Source: Calycina herbarum (Eukaryota > Ascomycota > Leotiomycetes > Helotiales > Pezizellaceae). From it: a DNA stretch of 64,000 bases. Under the pieces are notes generated by a model. The model saw only the letters and a program-made list of their open reading frames with translations, was not told where the DNA came from and did no database searches. Shown here one piece after another: positions 45,781-59,279 of this stretch. The number at the start of each line of letters is the position of its first letter. Positions within the stretch are counted from its first letter, which is position 1. Position numbers and translations under genes: made by a program. The stretch lies in NCBI GenBank assembly GCA_001414485.1, contig LLEY01000053.1, forward strand, positions 310,001 through 374,000, read 5' to 3'.

Positions 45781-46585
45781 CCGCCGCTGCCGCCACCACT
45801 GCCTACGCTGCTGCTGCTGCTGCTACTTATGTAGCTTCTCTACTATTCCCTGCCTTGCCCGCCCTCCCTCACCGGCCTTCATAGACTATGATCTCTCTTA
45901 CGGGGCTGGTTACGGTCCGTTCTACTACCTTGCAGCCTGGCTATATAATATCTACTGCCTAGCCTACCAACCTAGAGGCTTTACTTAGTTAATTGACTAG
46001 CTAAGTAAACACCCCCAGGTGTACATACTATGTAGGTAGGTCTAGAGCATAGAGTACGTGTATGTCGGTGCCTAGCTTCTTTAGACAAAGCTATGCCAAC
46101 TGCTATTACGACAGTAAAGGACGTCGCTGCTCCCTCTATAAGTGAACTCTCCTACCTATTACAGACCGTAGCTGACTATTATAGATAGGACCAGCCAATA
46201 TCGCGTCCGCTGCTCGTGTTACTACTGCTGCCGCTGCTGCTATAGCTGCTCCTGCTCCCGCCGCCGTGGCCCAGGTCGCTCCTTACAACCCTCTCCGCCG
46301 CTCTAGTGCTGGTTCTAGTGTGGGTTCTAGTGCTGTCCGCTCTAGTGCTGCCTATAAGTTAGATTTATAGCCTGTGAAAAGATCTTACTAACGTAAAATA
46401 GCGCGGCGCACCGGCTGTGTCTGTAAGGCGCCCCTCTTAGCCTCTTAGAGAGCACGTCGTTTCGCGGAGCTCTATAGAGGGCTAGCGGCTCTTTACGAAG
46501 AGGAGGCGAGGGTACTAGAGGATAAGGAAGAGGAAGAAGGAGAGGAAGAGGAAGAGGGAGAGGAGGGGGAGGACAGCTAGTCTAC
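45781..46585 (+). pseudogene. Helentron opposite-strand ORF, copy 1
   Basis: On the strand opposite to RepHel, next to the 3' end: an Ala-rich start, YDLSYGAGYGPFYY, CANC-like YANCYYDSKGRRCSLYK, an Ala/Pro-rich linker, RRSSAGSSVGSS, GCVCKAPLLAS, RRFAELYRGLAALYEEEARV and an acidic Glu/Gly tail. Several TAG stops and frame changes break it, at expected Gln or Trp codons. The same string of motifs is present in copy 2. The Cys pattern suggests a small metal-binding module. Function unknown. Confidence 0.55.
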
Positions 46586-49500
46586 TACAAAGTTATAAAT
46601 CCTTTTTAAGGTCTATTTATAAGTATAATAATAGTTAGTAATAGGTTTTTTAGTCTATAAATCCTATCTAAGGTCCTATTTATAGGTATAATAAAAGAAT
46701 ACTATAAGATTTAAGCGAGTATAAATATAAACTCGTAGTAATAAATAATAAAATAATACTTATAGATAAAGGTAGAGACGTATATAGCCTATAAATACTA
46801 AAAGTGGTTCGTTATATAATCTAGGCAGTCCTAGTAATATAATCTAGCTCTCGATTATTAGACGTAATCGAGTTTATACCTTTAAAGTAGTTAAAATTAA
46901 ATAGGGATTTAAATAAGAGGCTTATAAGTGTTTTTACTTATGAAATAGCAACGTATAATAATCCTAAGTAGTGCTCTCTCTGATTTAAGTTTATTATAGC
47001 CTGTAGTAGGGTTAAGCCTTAACTTTTATAGACTGTAATCGTATATCTAAGCTATAACAGGAACTGTGTCTATAAACAAACTATACCTTTATAGTTAAAC
47101 TGCTGTATTTAAGAGAAGACTGGTATAGTACCTATAGAGTAACTAGGAAAGCTAGGACTTATATAGTTATTAAACTGTATTAAGATTATAGACGGCAGCT
47201 AGTCCGTTTACTATCTATAATCCTATAATAAGTCTTTAATTATACCTATTAATCTATTTATAAGCCTAATCTTAGTCTAAAGGTTAGTTATAAGTATAAT
47301 ATAGGTACTGATATAGACGTAGATCTCCGCGGATAAGTTATCTGCTTCTTCTTCTATAGCGGCGGACGTACCGCAGCCTTTGTACTCGGCTGTAAGCTTC
47401 TTTATAGATTGATTTATAGCTGTAAGATAGTAGTAGTTTGTCTCTTATATTTCCGCTGTTATATAGTAGAGCTATAACGTATTGTCAAATCTGTAAACCT
47501 CGTTTAGAGAGAGCTGATTAGCTATATAGGTATAAAGTAGTTCCTAGCTAGCTTGTAAGAGGGTTAAGGTCTATAACTAACTTAGCACGGCTTAAAAATA
47601 GACTACGATATCGTCTTCTCCTTATTACTATATTACGTCTACTAAACGGACTGTTTAATCGAACGCCTAGTATAAGTACGATCTTCTAATTACGTTGATA
47701 TGTTGTAGCTGTAAAGAGTATAACAAGTACCTGCTAATAGGTAGTAGCTGGTAAAAGTCCTTATAAAGTAAGATACTTACTCTGCTGAACAGCTGATCGT
47801 TGTATAGATAGATTGCCTATAAACGAGTATTAATTAAAAAGAGTATCTTTAGATCGATTATTAACTTCTCGTTGATAATAAGGAACCGATAGGCGGCGAA
47901 GAGAGCTTGTAAGACTTAGAGAGTCCTAGTTGATAAGTCGGCTGTTTTCCCTTTTATAGGTAGCTGTAATAGGCTATAGAGTGTCTTACTAGTGAAATTA
48001 AAGGCTGTAATATCTATAGGAGCGGCCTATAAGACTGGATTAGAGAGTCCGGCGTCTGTAGCAAGTTCTTATAAGCGGGTATAAGCTTTTAAAAGAGTAA
48101 ACGTCTTATCTAAACCAGCTATACCGTCGACGTTTAGTAGTAATAGGGGGGGAAACGGTCTATAATAGCTTAACTTAGCTATATAGTAGTTTACTACTAT
48201 GTCGTATAGCTTCCTCTACTTATAGTTTAGTAGCAACGGATACGAATTAACTATTATAGCTTATATAATTAAGTAATCAGCTTTTATTTAATTCTATACT
48301 TCTAGTATAATAATCTAATAGCTACTATAAATAGACTAGTTATATAAACGGTCGATCTCGCAGGCGCCTAACGTATCTAACGGGTTTATAAAGTCTAGTT
48401 CGTAGCCTAGCTACTAGCGAGTAAACGCTTTAAAGTCTATTAGAGGTTGCTCTATTCTATCTGTATCTCGTTCTTCTTCCTTACTTACCTCGTCGCTCTC
48501 GTCGTCGCCCTCTTATAGCGGATCTATATAGAAGTCTAATAGGTGGTTATAAGACGTCTAATAGATGTAAAACACGTCTATAAACGACTTATACTCGATT
48601 CCGTTAACTATAAGTAAGTCCTTATATATAATAAATAGGTGGTAGAGTATAAGCTTTACTCGGCAGTAGTCTATATAAGACGGAGTAGTAAGATTGCTTA
48701 GGTACTGTAGGTAGTAGTTGATTACTCGCGGCTGGGCTCGTAGGCGTAGCCTCTACTATGCCTAGTCCTACGTCCGTAACCACTTATATAGAGAGAGGGT
48801 TAAGAGCGCTCGACTACCGGGGGCGTCTATAAGACGGTTATAGTACCTTTGTAAGACGGAACAGCCAGCTATAACGCTCCCTAACTCTAGGATAATAAGC
48901 TCTTACTACTTCTTTAGTAGACAGTAGTCGAGGCTTAAAAGTATCTACGAAGAATCTTAGACCAGAACCTAGAGGAGGATGTAGTATACTTCTTAGGCCG
49001 ACTAGTCACGCTCTCTAATAAGCTTATTTAAGATCTTAGACGCGAACGAGAGTAAGGGTATACGGTCGTTTATATATAGTAATACTTACGCTTAAAGTTC
49101 TACGTATAATATAGACGACTTTTCTAGCTTAGATACGTACTTACTAATATATAATAAGACTACGTAGAGGCTTATCAGCGGTTAGATATCTATATTCGCG
49201 AGCCAGCCTTAGATATATTAGCTATATCCTCTTTATAGACGTTATATACGAACCTATAGTAATTATAGGAGCGTACTAATTAAAAAACAGGTTGTTATAG
49301 GCTGGCGAGAACAGCTACGTCTTTAGATTAATAGTATAGGTAATCGTTATACCTATAAAGTAAGGCTATAGAAAGAAGAACTAGTAACTTAACTACTTCG
49401 TCTCTTTATTCGTCTATAGATAGTAGCTCGTAGTATAATTAGAGTGCTTCTATAGCCGGTTTACTAAGGCTATAAATTAATTAGACGTATTTGCAACGTC

Positions 49501-50954
49501 TATAAGGTTAAGCGATACTGGATTACAGAGGTCTAGGAGCTATAATAGGTCCGGATTCTAAGCTATAATCAGTTCACTCTAATATTATACGAAGGCTTCG
49601 TAGGCTATATCTAACTCGTAATCGAGAGAGGGCGCGGATAAGATCTACAATAGGTAGTAGAGGTAGCCTAATCTACGCGCCTACTACTTAAAACGGTCCT
49701 AATAATCTATAAACTTTAAGAGCGGCTATAACACCGTCTATATAAACGTCTAGAAACAGATCTAGAGGTAGTAGGCTACGATATATAGGTTATCTTAAAT
49801 CTCTTTCTAGATAAACTAGTAATAGACTATATCTGTTATACTAGTTACGCCTTTCTAATCTATAAGGTAGCGGTGGAGATCGTACTACTGTATATCTACT
49901 ACGCTAAAGGTGATAAAAACTGGGGACGTCTCTTACGAGAGGAAACGGGCCTGTGTAGTTAAGCTGTTACTCTTATTCCGCTAAAATAGGCGAGTTCCTG
50001 TTAAATCGGACCCTTAACAGACGATCTAATCAACAAGCTATATATCGTTCTATAGCGCGGCTGTAAGCTCTTCGCAGGTGAGATCTTTTAAGCTAGACGC
50101 TGTAGATACGTAGAAACGGGCCGCGCTCGCGGCCTTCTGCTATATAAGGATATTAAAAACTAAGAACCGCTACCGAGGATAGCGTCTGAAACAGCCGTCG
50201 TAATAGTAGAGGAGGTGACGGGCGTAGTCGCTTAGGGAGACGGACTGTAAACGGGGGCTGTTAAAGTCTACGCGGCCTGTGGGATAGAGCGTAGAGAAGG
50301 CTATTATAAAGATCTACTCGTTCTCTAACGCCTTGTCTAATAGTATTATATAGATAGACGGGGCGGGGATTCCTTAAGGTTACGCGGTATAGCCTATAAG
50401 CTTACTACGGATCAAGTCTGCCTCGGTCGTCGTAACGTAGAGATTAGAGACTATAAACTAGGTGTTGATAGGCGGTAAACGGTCTATATTAGGCGCTGCT
50501 CCATCTATAGTATTATTGACGGGATCTGTAGAGTAGGTCGTTAGATTAATAATCGTAGGAAATACGTCTAATACATCTCTATTATCTAGGAGCGACTCTA
50601 TATAGGCGTATAAGAGGGTGATATAACAGTAGTTAGGATAGTATACTTAGAGGTAATAGAGCTATATTAAGACGTAACGTTTATAGACCTGAAAATCGGC
50701 CTTAAACTAGCGTTAATATCTATATAGGTTAATATAGTCTATAAAAGTACTTAAAGTAGAGATATACTTAAGATTCTAGGCTATATCTAATAGGCAGATA
50801 AGAATAATATCTAGATCTACGGAGAGGTTAGGGAGTACTATTATAGTCTTAACTATATTCTATATAAAACTTACACAGTAACCCGAATAGTAATACTAGT
50901 GCCCGCGGTACTAAAAGAGGACTATCTAGACGTGGGAACGGGTGATAATTATCT
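46586..50954 (-). pseudogene. Helentron Rep-helicase (RepHel), copy 1, main part
   Basis: Minus-strand reading right to left gives Rep then Pif1-like helicase. Near the HUH site the frame reads ARRLGYLYYLL where GHLHCLLW is expected, with both His now Tyr. The helicase P-loop is GIAGLDKT for the usual GTAGTGKT. A KYSLCH-type C-terminus was not resolved. Many TAG/TAA stops replace Gln/Trp. RepHel is the rolling-circle transposase of Helitrons. Its 5' end continues right of the Gypsy insertion (58210-58900). Confidence 0.72.
50950..50954. repeat. Target duplication TATCT, left of Gypsy-2
   Basis: TATCT here and at 58205-58209 flank the Gypsy-2 LTRs, showing that it inserted into helentron copy 1. 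Confidence 0.9.
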
Positions 50955-51389
50955 TATAATGAAACTAGATCAACGAACTAAACAAAGATAACTAAGTCTC
51001 GAAGGTTGGTATATAGGTAAGAAGTATAGATACGCCGGGTTATTTACTTAGAAGTGAACTCGTTACTTATATTAAAGATGTTAAATAATATAATAAGATT
51101 AATAACTAAAGTTAAGTACGAAGCTCTTATCTAATAGCAGACGTGCTAGTCTTATATAGAACCTTCGTTCCCCTAGGTAGCTAACTCGCTCGTTAAGCTG
51201 GCGATCTAACGAGCTAGTTCGCCTAGCGATTTAGTAGTCTCTTTTATTATATAATTATTATAATAAAATCCTTAGATTACTTAGCTAACCTAACCGATCC
51301 CTATCTATTATAAGAGTATTCTAATAGTACTTAACCTATTAGAACGCTGCCTAGTCTTTACTTATTATATATATACGTGATTTATAATA
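50955..51389 (-). repeat. 3' LTR of Gypsy-2 (435 bp)
   Basis: Start TATAATGAAACTAG, end GATTTATAATA; matches 57770-58204 and the Gypsy-1 LTRs. It is more mutated than the right LTR. A minus-strand polypurine tract (AAGAAGAGGATAG) lies just inside. Confidence 0.9.
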
Positions 51390-54300
51390 CTATCCTCTTC
51401 TTAGCTTAGCATATCCTTATACTTAAGTATAACCTAAGAAATATCGTTAGAAAGCTAGTAGCCTTCTTCTCTTTTTACTATACTACCTAATCGTTTAATA
51501 AAATACACTAAGTATATCGCTCTTAGAAAAGAAATTAACTTATCTAGAATAAAAATAGCACCCTATACCTAATACTTAAAAGCTGGTTTTATAAATGAAT
51601 ATATTACCCTTTAAGATAAAAGTCTAAATCGTTATAGTTGTTATATAAAGAATAATAAGACTTATAACGTTTGTAAGGTAAACTATATACCAACTATTCG
51701 AGATTAGGAGTCCGTAGATACTTAGATCTAATAACTAGAGGACGAGGCTAATAAGGCTATAGCGAAAGTCCTCTAGGTTAATAAGCAGAAGAAGCTGCTT
51801 TACGCCTAGAAGCAGAGAATAATAGCAGCTGGTCTTAACTCTCTTAAGGAGCTAGATACTACTAAAGAATTAGAAAGAAAAGAAAAGGAGAAGGAGGAAG
51901 AAAAGAAGCAGATAGAAGAAGAGGCTACTAGGCTAGCCGCTCTTCCTACGCCCGACGTTTCTAACTCTACCCTTGCTCTAGGCCTCGACCTAGCCTTTCT
52001 TAAGTCCTTTCCTACTAACTATATAATATAGGTAGACTTAGGTTTCGACAGTAGAACTCCTAAAGTTCCTCTAAGTACTAGCTAATATTTTTTCTAGGTT
52101 CTTAAATATTTTTTAAATATAAGTAATCTAACTATTTTATTAAATACTTAACCTATCCTTTAATAAGTCTATAGTTAAGAATCCTCTTAACTTTATACTT
52201 AGTATTTAGGTTTACTAGTTAAATTTCTATAAGTAGGGCTAGTAGTGCTTCTAGTAGTGCTAGTTTAAGTAGAGATATATAGAATACTAGGTAGATGTTT
52301 ATTATTCTTAGTAGTATTAATTTATAATTTAAAGGTCTTTTAATATATTTAATTTTAAATAGTCTAAGTTTTTTATAATCTAGTTTATTACTTAGTCTTT
52401 TTATATTAATATTCTTTTATACTAAGTAGACTTTATCCCTCTCTTTTAGTATTAGCTCTTAACTACGTCGTTTATTATAATAGTACGTATTTCTCTCTAT
52501 TATAAATTACAGGTCCTCTATAAGTTCCTTATATAGACTCTTGATTTTCAAGACCTAAACACGAGTAAGTTAGTTATTAATAGTCGTAGATAGTAGTTCT
52601 TAATACACTAACAATTTATACCTAAAATTAGTATAGAATAGTATAATAAGTATTATTTCTATTACTAAACTATTATAAGCAAACTATACTAAAGGTAGCA
52701 GTTCTACCTAGTTATCCTATTAGTAGTTTATATAATAACAAAGGTATATTTTAACTACTTAATTCATCTATTTATTTCCTCTATTTATTTAAGAGTAGAA
52801 AGCTATAGAGAGCTTTCTTTTTATACCTAATCGTTTTATAAGAGCGATCTAAAATTTTAAGGTAAAGAGCTTGTCTCTATCTAAGAGTATTTCTTTAGAT
52901 AGTCTATATCTTAAGACTACTTCTCTAAAGAATATAAATACTAATTCCTTAGCTATACTTAACTCTATATATACTATAAGAATTATATACTTTATAAGTC
53001 GTTCTATAATAACTAGGATTATATTATATTTAACTCCTATTATTAGATCTTTAGATTTTAGTAATTTAATAATAAAATCTATAGATATTAATTTCTAAGG
53101 TACCTATAGTATTAGAGTAGTGTTCATCTGTCTATAAGGAGTATAGTAGGAAGCCTTATTCCTAGTATAGGTATTACATTCTACTATTACTTCCTTAACT
53201 ATTATAGATAACTGATTAATATAGTAGTATTATCTTATCCTTTAAAAGGTTCTACGAATTCCTTAGTAACTATAAGTAGGTATAGTATAGTATTCTTATA
53301 TAAACTCTTTTATATATAAGCTAGAAACCTATAATTTCCCTTTTATATATTAATTATAACCTTTATATATATTTTAAATCTTATCTATTTAGATGTTGTT
53401 TATTACTACTATTTTATATATAGTAGATACTAAGTCTCTATTCTTAAGAGTTTTTAAGATTATAATCTTCTTATACTCCTTATTTCCCTTATATCTAGGT
53501 TTCTAGCTAAGAGTATTAGCCTAAGTATTTAACGTTCTCTTTATATATTAAATAATAATATTAAATCCTTCTAATATCTCTAACTATCTAGCTAATCGTC
53601 TTATTATAAGTTCCTTAGTTATTATAAACGTCCTAAGGTTCTTATAGTTAGATAAAACTATAACTAGATATTTTATTAGCTATAAATAAATTCTCTAGTA
53701 TTCTAAAGCTAATACTATAATAAGCAGTTCCTTATTAAAGATACTATAGTTTTATTATACTAGGTTAAATATTTTAGAATAATATATAATAGATATAAGT
53801 TTCCCTTTATTATTTAGTTATAGGTAAATCATACCTACTACTATGTCTAAGACATCTGTTTTAATTATACTAGGTTTATTTATATTAAAATTATATAAAA
53901 TAGGTTTTTCTATAAATTTTACTTTAATTTTCTAAAAAGTATTCTCTACTTATTTATTCTATATAAACTTAATAGCTTTCTTAACTAGTACTAATATTAG
54001 TTTAATAATCTTTATATAGTCTTATATAAACGGATAGCAAAAGTTTATAAATCTAAGAAAAGACTATATATCTTTTATATTCTCTAGTAATTTCTAGTTT
54101 AAGATGTCTTAGATCTTTACTAGATCTATTTCTATTTTTTCTAAGCTAAATACTTATTCTAGAAAAAGTGTTCGAGTTACTTTAAACTTGTATTTTAAGA
54201 GTTTTAACTAAGAATTTACTTTTATAAGTTGTTATAAAACTTCTTTAATATATCTCTTATATTCTTCTTCTTTTTCTAAGAAGATTAGGATATTATCTAG

Positions 54301-57300
54301 GTAATAAATTACTATTACTCTTAGAAGATCTTCTAAAATGTTATTATTTTATCTTTAATATATAGCTAGTATATTATAGAGTTTAAATAGTATAACTATA
54401 TATTTATAAAGGCCTGATAGTAAGGTAAATACTATCTTCTATTCGTTTCTAACTTTTATTTATATAAGTTTATAAGCGTTTTGTTAATCTAATTTTATAA
54501 ATTATACTGCCTTACCTAATTTGTCTTATAAGTATTAGCTAAGTAGTAGCGGATAAGCGTCCTTAACTATAGCGTGATTTACTTCTCGATAATTAATATA
54601 TACTCTCTTATCTAGGTTGTCTTTCTTCTTAATAATAAGCATGTTTAAGGTAATTAGCGACTTAGATCTTCTAATATGTCTTTTCTTAATACCTTCCTTT
54701 ATATAACTTTCTATTCTCTATAAGCTTTTCTATTTATATAACCGAAGCTTCTACTTCGAGAGGTAATAACCCTCTTTTAATTTAATCTTATAATCTTATA
54801 AGCAATGTTCTAGTAAGGCTTATAAGTTTTCTAGGTTTTCGAACAAAGCTCTAAATTCTCTGTACTACATAGGTATTTCGTTATTAGCTTTCTTACTAAC
54901 CTGTGAAGGACCCTAGACGAGGTGTCCTAGTACTTTAGAAGAGGTGGTGCTAACCTTGTTCTAGCTTTAAAGTTATAAATATAAACCCTTATATTTATAT
55001 TAACTAAAAGTTATCTTTTTAGCTTTCTAGTCGATTTCTAGATTATGTTCCTAAATCTATAGTATACTAAGTATTACTTCCTTACTCTCTATCTTAATAA
55101 TATTAAATTATATATCTAAATAGTATTCTTTAATATTAATTCTTATTAGAATGGTTTACTAATTAATAATCCCGTTTTGATATATAATGTCTATTCTATC
55201 GACTACTCTTAATCGATATAGTCTTATTTCTTTAATTAGAACGTTTAGCTTCCTCCAAGCTATTAGAGAGATAAAGTTACTTATTACTCCTAAGTCTATT
55301 ATAACTTATAACTTTTTCCCTCTTATTTCTATAGTTATTACTAACTATCTTTCTTCTAAAGTAGCGTCTAACTTTGCTTTAATATATCGAACTTCGAAAG
55401 ATCGATTTTCTTAATTATACTTCTTTCTCTCCTTATCCTTATATTATAGAAAGAATCTTACTCTTTCTTTATTAGTATATACTACCTTATATACTAATCT
55501 ATATTCTACGATTCCTATAGTTTTAGGAATTTCTCTTATAAATTGCTTTAGTGTTTATTTATAGTTATATTAGATCTATTTATAATTAGTTTCTAAAATA
55601 GCTTCTATAGACTATAGTTCTCCTATATATAGATAATCTAAAGTAGCTTCTAGTATACTTATCTCTGGTTTTATATAGTAAACTTTAAATATATAGTCTC
55701 TTAAATTCTTTTCTCTAATAGCTTATATCTAGGACTAAGGAAAGAATACTACTCCTTCTTTATCTGATAATACTACTTCGTATATCTAATAATATTCTAC
55801 TATTCTAGTAGGCTCTAGTAATATTCCTTTAAATCGCTTCTGTAATAACTAGTCTAAAGTTAGACTTAGTTTATATTATATCTATTATGTTATTATTTCC
55901 TAAACTGTTTCTATAAACTATAGTTCTCCTACTAATAGATAGTATAATTCTTCTAGTTCTATCTTAGCCTATTTGGTTATATTAAGTTCTCTTTGCTTCT
56001 AGAATAATATACTAAATAGTTATTATAAGTTATATTTTCTAAATACTAACCTATCCTTTCTAATTAATATAACTATAATATATTACTTAAATTCCTTTAG
56101 TATAACATCTTTAGATAGTGTTCTAAGGAAAGGGGTTTTAATTTATCTCTTAAATCCTGTTAGAACTTGCTATATCTATATACTAATCTTATCTAATATA
56201 TTATATATCTTCTATATATCCTCTACTTTAGGGTAGCTAGGTTTTTTAACTAGTTAACGTTCCTGTTCTAGTTTCTTTTTTTTAATAGTTTTTCGTCTAG
56301 TGATTAGGCTAACTAGAGTTATTATTTTAGGGTTATTACTTATAACTATATATATTATTAAAATAGTTAGGTTAACCTCTCGTATTATATAAGAACTCTA
56401 GAAGTCTAGTTTCTAGTTATTAATATATGTTTATTAATTTCCTTATTTAAAGATTCTAAGAAAAGCCTAAGTTTCTCTAACTTCGGGGTCTTTATTCTTT
56501 ATTTCTTCTTCTAAACTAGAAGATAAATCTAATATCTTTAAAGAACTAGTTAATAGTAGTAATTCGTATTCTATTTAAAAAGGTTACTTAGATTCTATTA
56601 CTAATTATATATTATAATATTCTTTAAGGAGTAGATCCCGATTATTATTAGTATCTTATATACTACTAATTCCTTTATTATTTTTAATCTAGGTTCTATA
56701 TCCTCTTACTTTAAGCTCCTTATCTATAAGTTTAATATAATCAGTTAAAGCTACCTATTATTAAATAGTAGTATTAATTTGTTTCTTTCCTTTAAAGTCT
56801 TTCTTCTTACTATACTTATTTGCTCTATAGCCTAGTTAGCTATAATTATAATATAAGTTCTACTTACGTCAATGATTTCGTTCTTCTTAAGAAAGTCCTC
56901 CTTTCTTTAAAAAGGTTTTCTTTTATATAACGTTTACCTCCTTACTATGCTTATTAGTGTAAGAGTGCTTCTACTTTCCTAACCCTTTACTCTTTTCCTT
57001 ATATCTAAGGTTACTCTTCTTAAATTTATATAGGCAGTTATCTAGCTAGACGACTTCCTTAATTATACTTATAATAGTTAAGAACTATATATTCTACTTA
57101 GCTATTTCTTTATAAATATATACCTTTAATCCTCTATAAAAGAGTTCTATAAGAGTAATCGCGTCCTATCTTAACTTTGTTCTATAACGTTAAAACTTAT
57201 TAGTATAATCTATTACTAAACTAGTCTAGTATAATTCTAAAAGCTTATATATAGCTGTTTAGATTATATTAAAGTTTTTAAAGACTTTCTTAATAGTTGT

Positions 57301-57525
57301 CTTAAATCCTTTCTAAGATTTAAACATAACCTTAGTTAATTCTATCTTTCTATCTTTATCCTTATTTTCGAAGAAGTCCTCTAAGTATAGCTAAGCTTAT
57401 TCTAACGCTGATCCTCTAAGATAAGAGATAGTAAAGATGGTTTACGAATTATAATTACCTTCGAACTTGTTAGAGTTAAAGTTAAAGTAGATGTCTATTT
57501 AGAGAAGGAATAAGTAGAGTTCCTT

Positions 57526-57738
57526 TTACTTCTTATAATACGTATCTAGCATCTTAACTTTAATAGATTCAAGTGCTTCGACCTTGTAGGGCTTAGGGGC
57601 GTCTAGTATACTAACATTGTCGTCGTTCCTAGTTAACTGTGTACTGGCAGGTGTTCTTCTAGTCGCACTTCCAGATGTTCCTGCGACGTTGATTCGACTA
57701 GCATTCGAGCTAGCTGCTGCGGGGGTTACTAGGGCCAT
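57526..57738 (-). pseudogene. Gypsy-2 Gag N-terminal fragment
   Basis: Starts with an ATG (MALVTPAAASSNASRINVAG) about 30 bp inside the 5' LTR. 70 residues are open (Ala/Ser/Thr-rich, then DNVSILDAPKPYKVEALESI) before the first stop. It is the only readable Gag of the two Gypsy copies and fixes the element's strand. Confidence 0.75.
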
Positions 57739-57769
57739 AGCGACTGAACTTCTAAGCAGGTGCTTAAAG

Positions 57770-58204
57770 TGTAACGAAACTAGATCAACGAACTAAACAA
57801 AGATAACTAAGTCTCGAAGGTTAGTATACAGGTAAGAAGTATAAATACGCTAGGTTGTTTACTTAGAAGTAAACTCGTTACTTATATTAAAGATGTTAAA
57901 TAATATAATAAGATTAATAACTAAAGTTAAGCACGAAGCTCCTATCTAATAGCAGACGTGCTAGTCTTATATAGAACCTTCGTTCCTCTAGGTAGCTAAC
58001 TCGCTTATCGAGCTGGCAATCCAACGAGCCGGTTCGCTTAGCGATCCAGCGGTCCCTTTCGTCACGTGATCATTACAATAAAATCCTTAGATCGCTTAGC
58101 TAACCTAACCGATCCCTATCTACTATAAGAGTATTCCGATAGTGCTTAACCTGTTAGAACGCCGCCTAGTCTTTACTTATTATATATATACGTGATTCGT
58201 AATA
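57770..58204 (-). repeat. 5' LTR of Gypsy-2 (435 bp)
   Basis: TGTAACGAAACTAG ... GTGATTCGTAATA; the least mutated LTR of the family here apart from its last bases. Followed by the TATCT duplicate. Confidence 0.92.
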
Positions 58205-58982
58205 TATCTCTTCTACTTAAGTAAGCGCTAGTAAGGTATCTGTTACGGGTCCGGGGTCTATCTCGTTATCTAGAGATATAAGATATAGTCTATAATCTTT
58301 AGAATCTCGTAAGTAATACTTATAGTATATAGTATCCTTTAGAGCTATCGTAAACCACCGTTCGCGGCAGCGGCTATAACCCTCTATCTAGACGGTCTAT
58401 ATAGCATCGTTAAAGTCTTAAATCAGCTGCCACTGATCTATAGGAAGGAAGCCTGGTTCGCGGAGAGGGAGAGGGGGTGGCGGGGAGGGAGCAGGTTTAG
58501 GGGTCGATTCGCAGACGAGATAGATCTACGGTAGACAGGAAGGCGGCCGTAGAAGAGCCTATATCGATTAGTACTATGTAGAAGGAAGAGAAGGGGAAAT
58601 ATAGGTATTAGCGCGTCAATTCGCGGGCGTTGAGCTAGCCGTTATAGACTAGCTATAGTTGTAGCACAGCGTTTTCGTAGTTTATTATAGCACGTAATAT
58701 ACGATAAGTAGACCCGCGAATAGACATCGGCGTCTATATCCTTAAAGAAAGAGAGAAGGGGGAGCTTCTATATACACGTCGAGCAGTATTTAGTAGCTAT
58801 AGTATAGGCGAAATCTAAGTAAGGTTACTAGAGCAAAAAGCCTTACTAACTACGAAGGACACTTTCGAATAACTAAGCGATATATATCAGGTGATCTGAC
58901 ATTTTTCGATTACGTGAGGAAAAAGGCAGCCTTCGACTCGTAGGCAGGGGGGTCGGAACCTAAAAAAAAGCTACGCTTTTAA
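58205..58982 (-). other. 5' part of helentron copy 1
   Basis: Sequence between Gypsy-2 and the copy 1 / copy 2 junction. It should hold the RepHel leader and N-terminus, but no frame is readable. The last bases, AAAAGCTACGCTTTT (58967-58981), are the element's 5' terminus as seen on the plus strand. Confidence 0.6.
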
Positions 58983-59279
58983 CTAGGAGCCGCGGAAGTA
59001 AATACTACAGGAGTAAAAGCGTAGCTGTAATACGTTACAGGTCGTAAAGAGTGAAAAAGTTAAATAAGATGCCCGTTATACGTCCGTTTATAGTTACGTA
59101 ACATATTCGTTTGATATTAAAGGTAAACAGTATAGTAGATATTTATATTAAAGTCTTCTAGCCTTCTCTTCCCTTCTCTTTTAACAACAACAGCACGTAA
59201 GCCTTCTTTAAAACCTAAACTATATAAAAAGGCGTTATAGGCTGTAAACTAACAATTATAGACTATAGAATAGAGAATA

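Larger units (their letters stand above)
50955..58204 (-). mobile_element. Ty3/Gypsy retrotransposon copy 2 (7250 bp), RIP-affected
   Basis: Close relative of 22051-29341, colinear throughout. The reverse-transcriptase site is YLDN (54292-54303). The zinc knuckle near 56830-56860 has lost its Cys residues to Tyr. Pol is littered with stops. The right end (Gag start, 5' LTR) is nearly clean. It has a perfect TATCT duplication and was inserted in the same minus orientation as the host helentron. Confidence 0.92.
45472..58982 (-). mobile_element. Helentron/Helitron2-type element copy 1, interrupted
   Basis: Minus-oriented element of about 6.26 kb once the Gypsy insertion is removed. Its 3' end lies at the left: minus strand ...CCGCGGCCCCTAG followed by T, i.e. 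a CTAG terminus after a CCGCGG palindrome. Its 5' end lies at 58982 and abuts copy 2. The 5'-terminal AAAAGCGTAGCT (minus strand) recurs inverted about 30-45 bp inside the 3' end, the asymmetric terminal inverted repeat of non-canonical Helitrons. RepHel is read on the minus strand: Rep landmarks FITFSVVD (about 49,910), degenerate HUH (49,655-49,668), the VKLILYHLFI / VNGIEYKSFI block (about 48,600), and helicase Walker A GIAGLDKT (48,102-48,125). Stops are frequent, so it is inactive. Confidence 0.8.

Noticed and set aside
52871..53098. 75-codon Ile/Ser-rich plus-strand frame
   Set aside because: Antisense of Gypsy-2 pol, in a low-complexity AT-rich stretch; chance frame.
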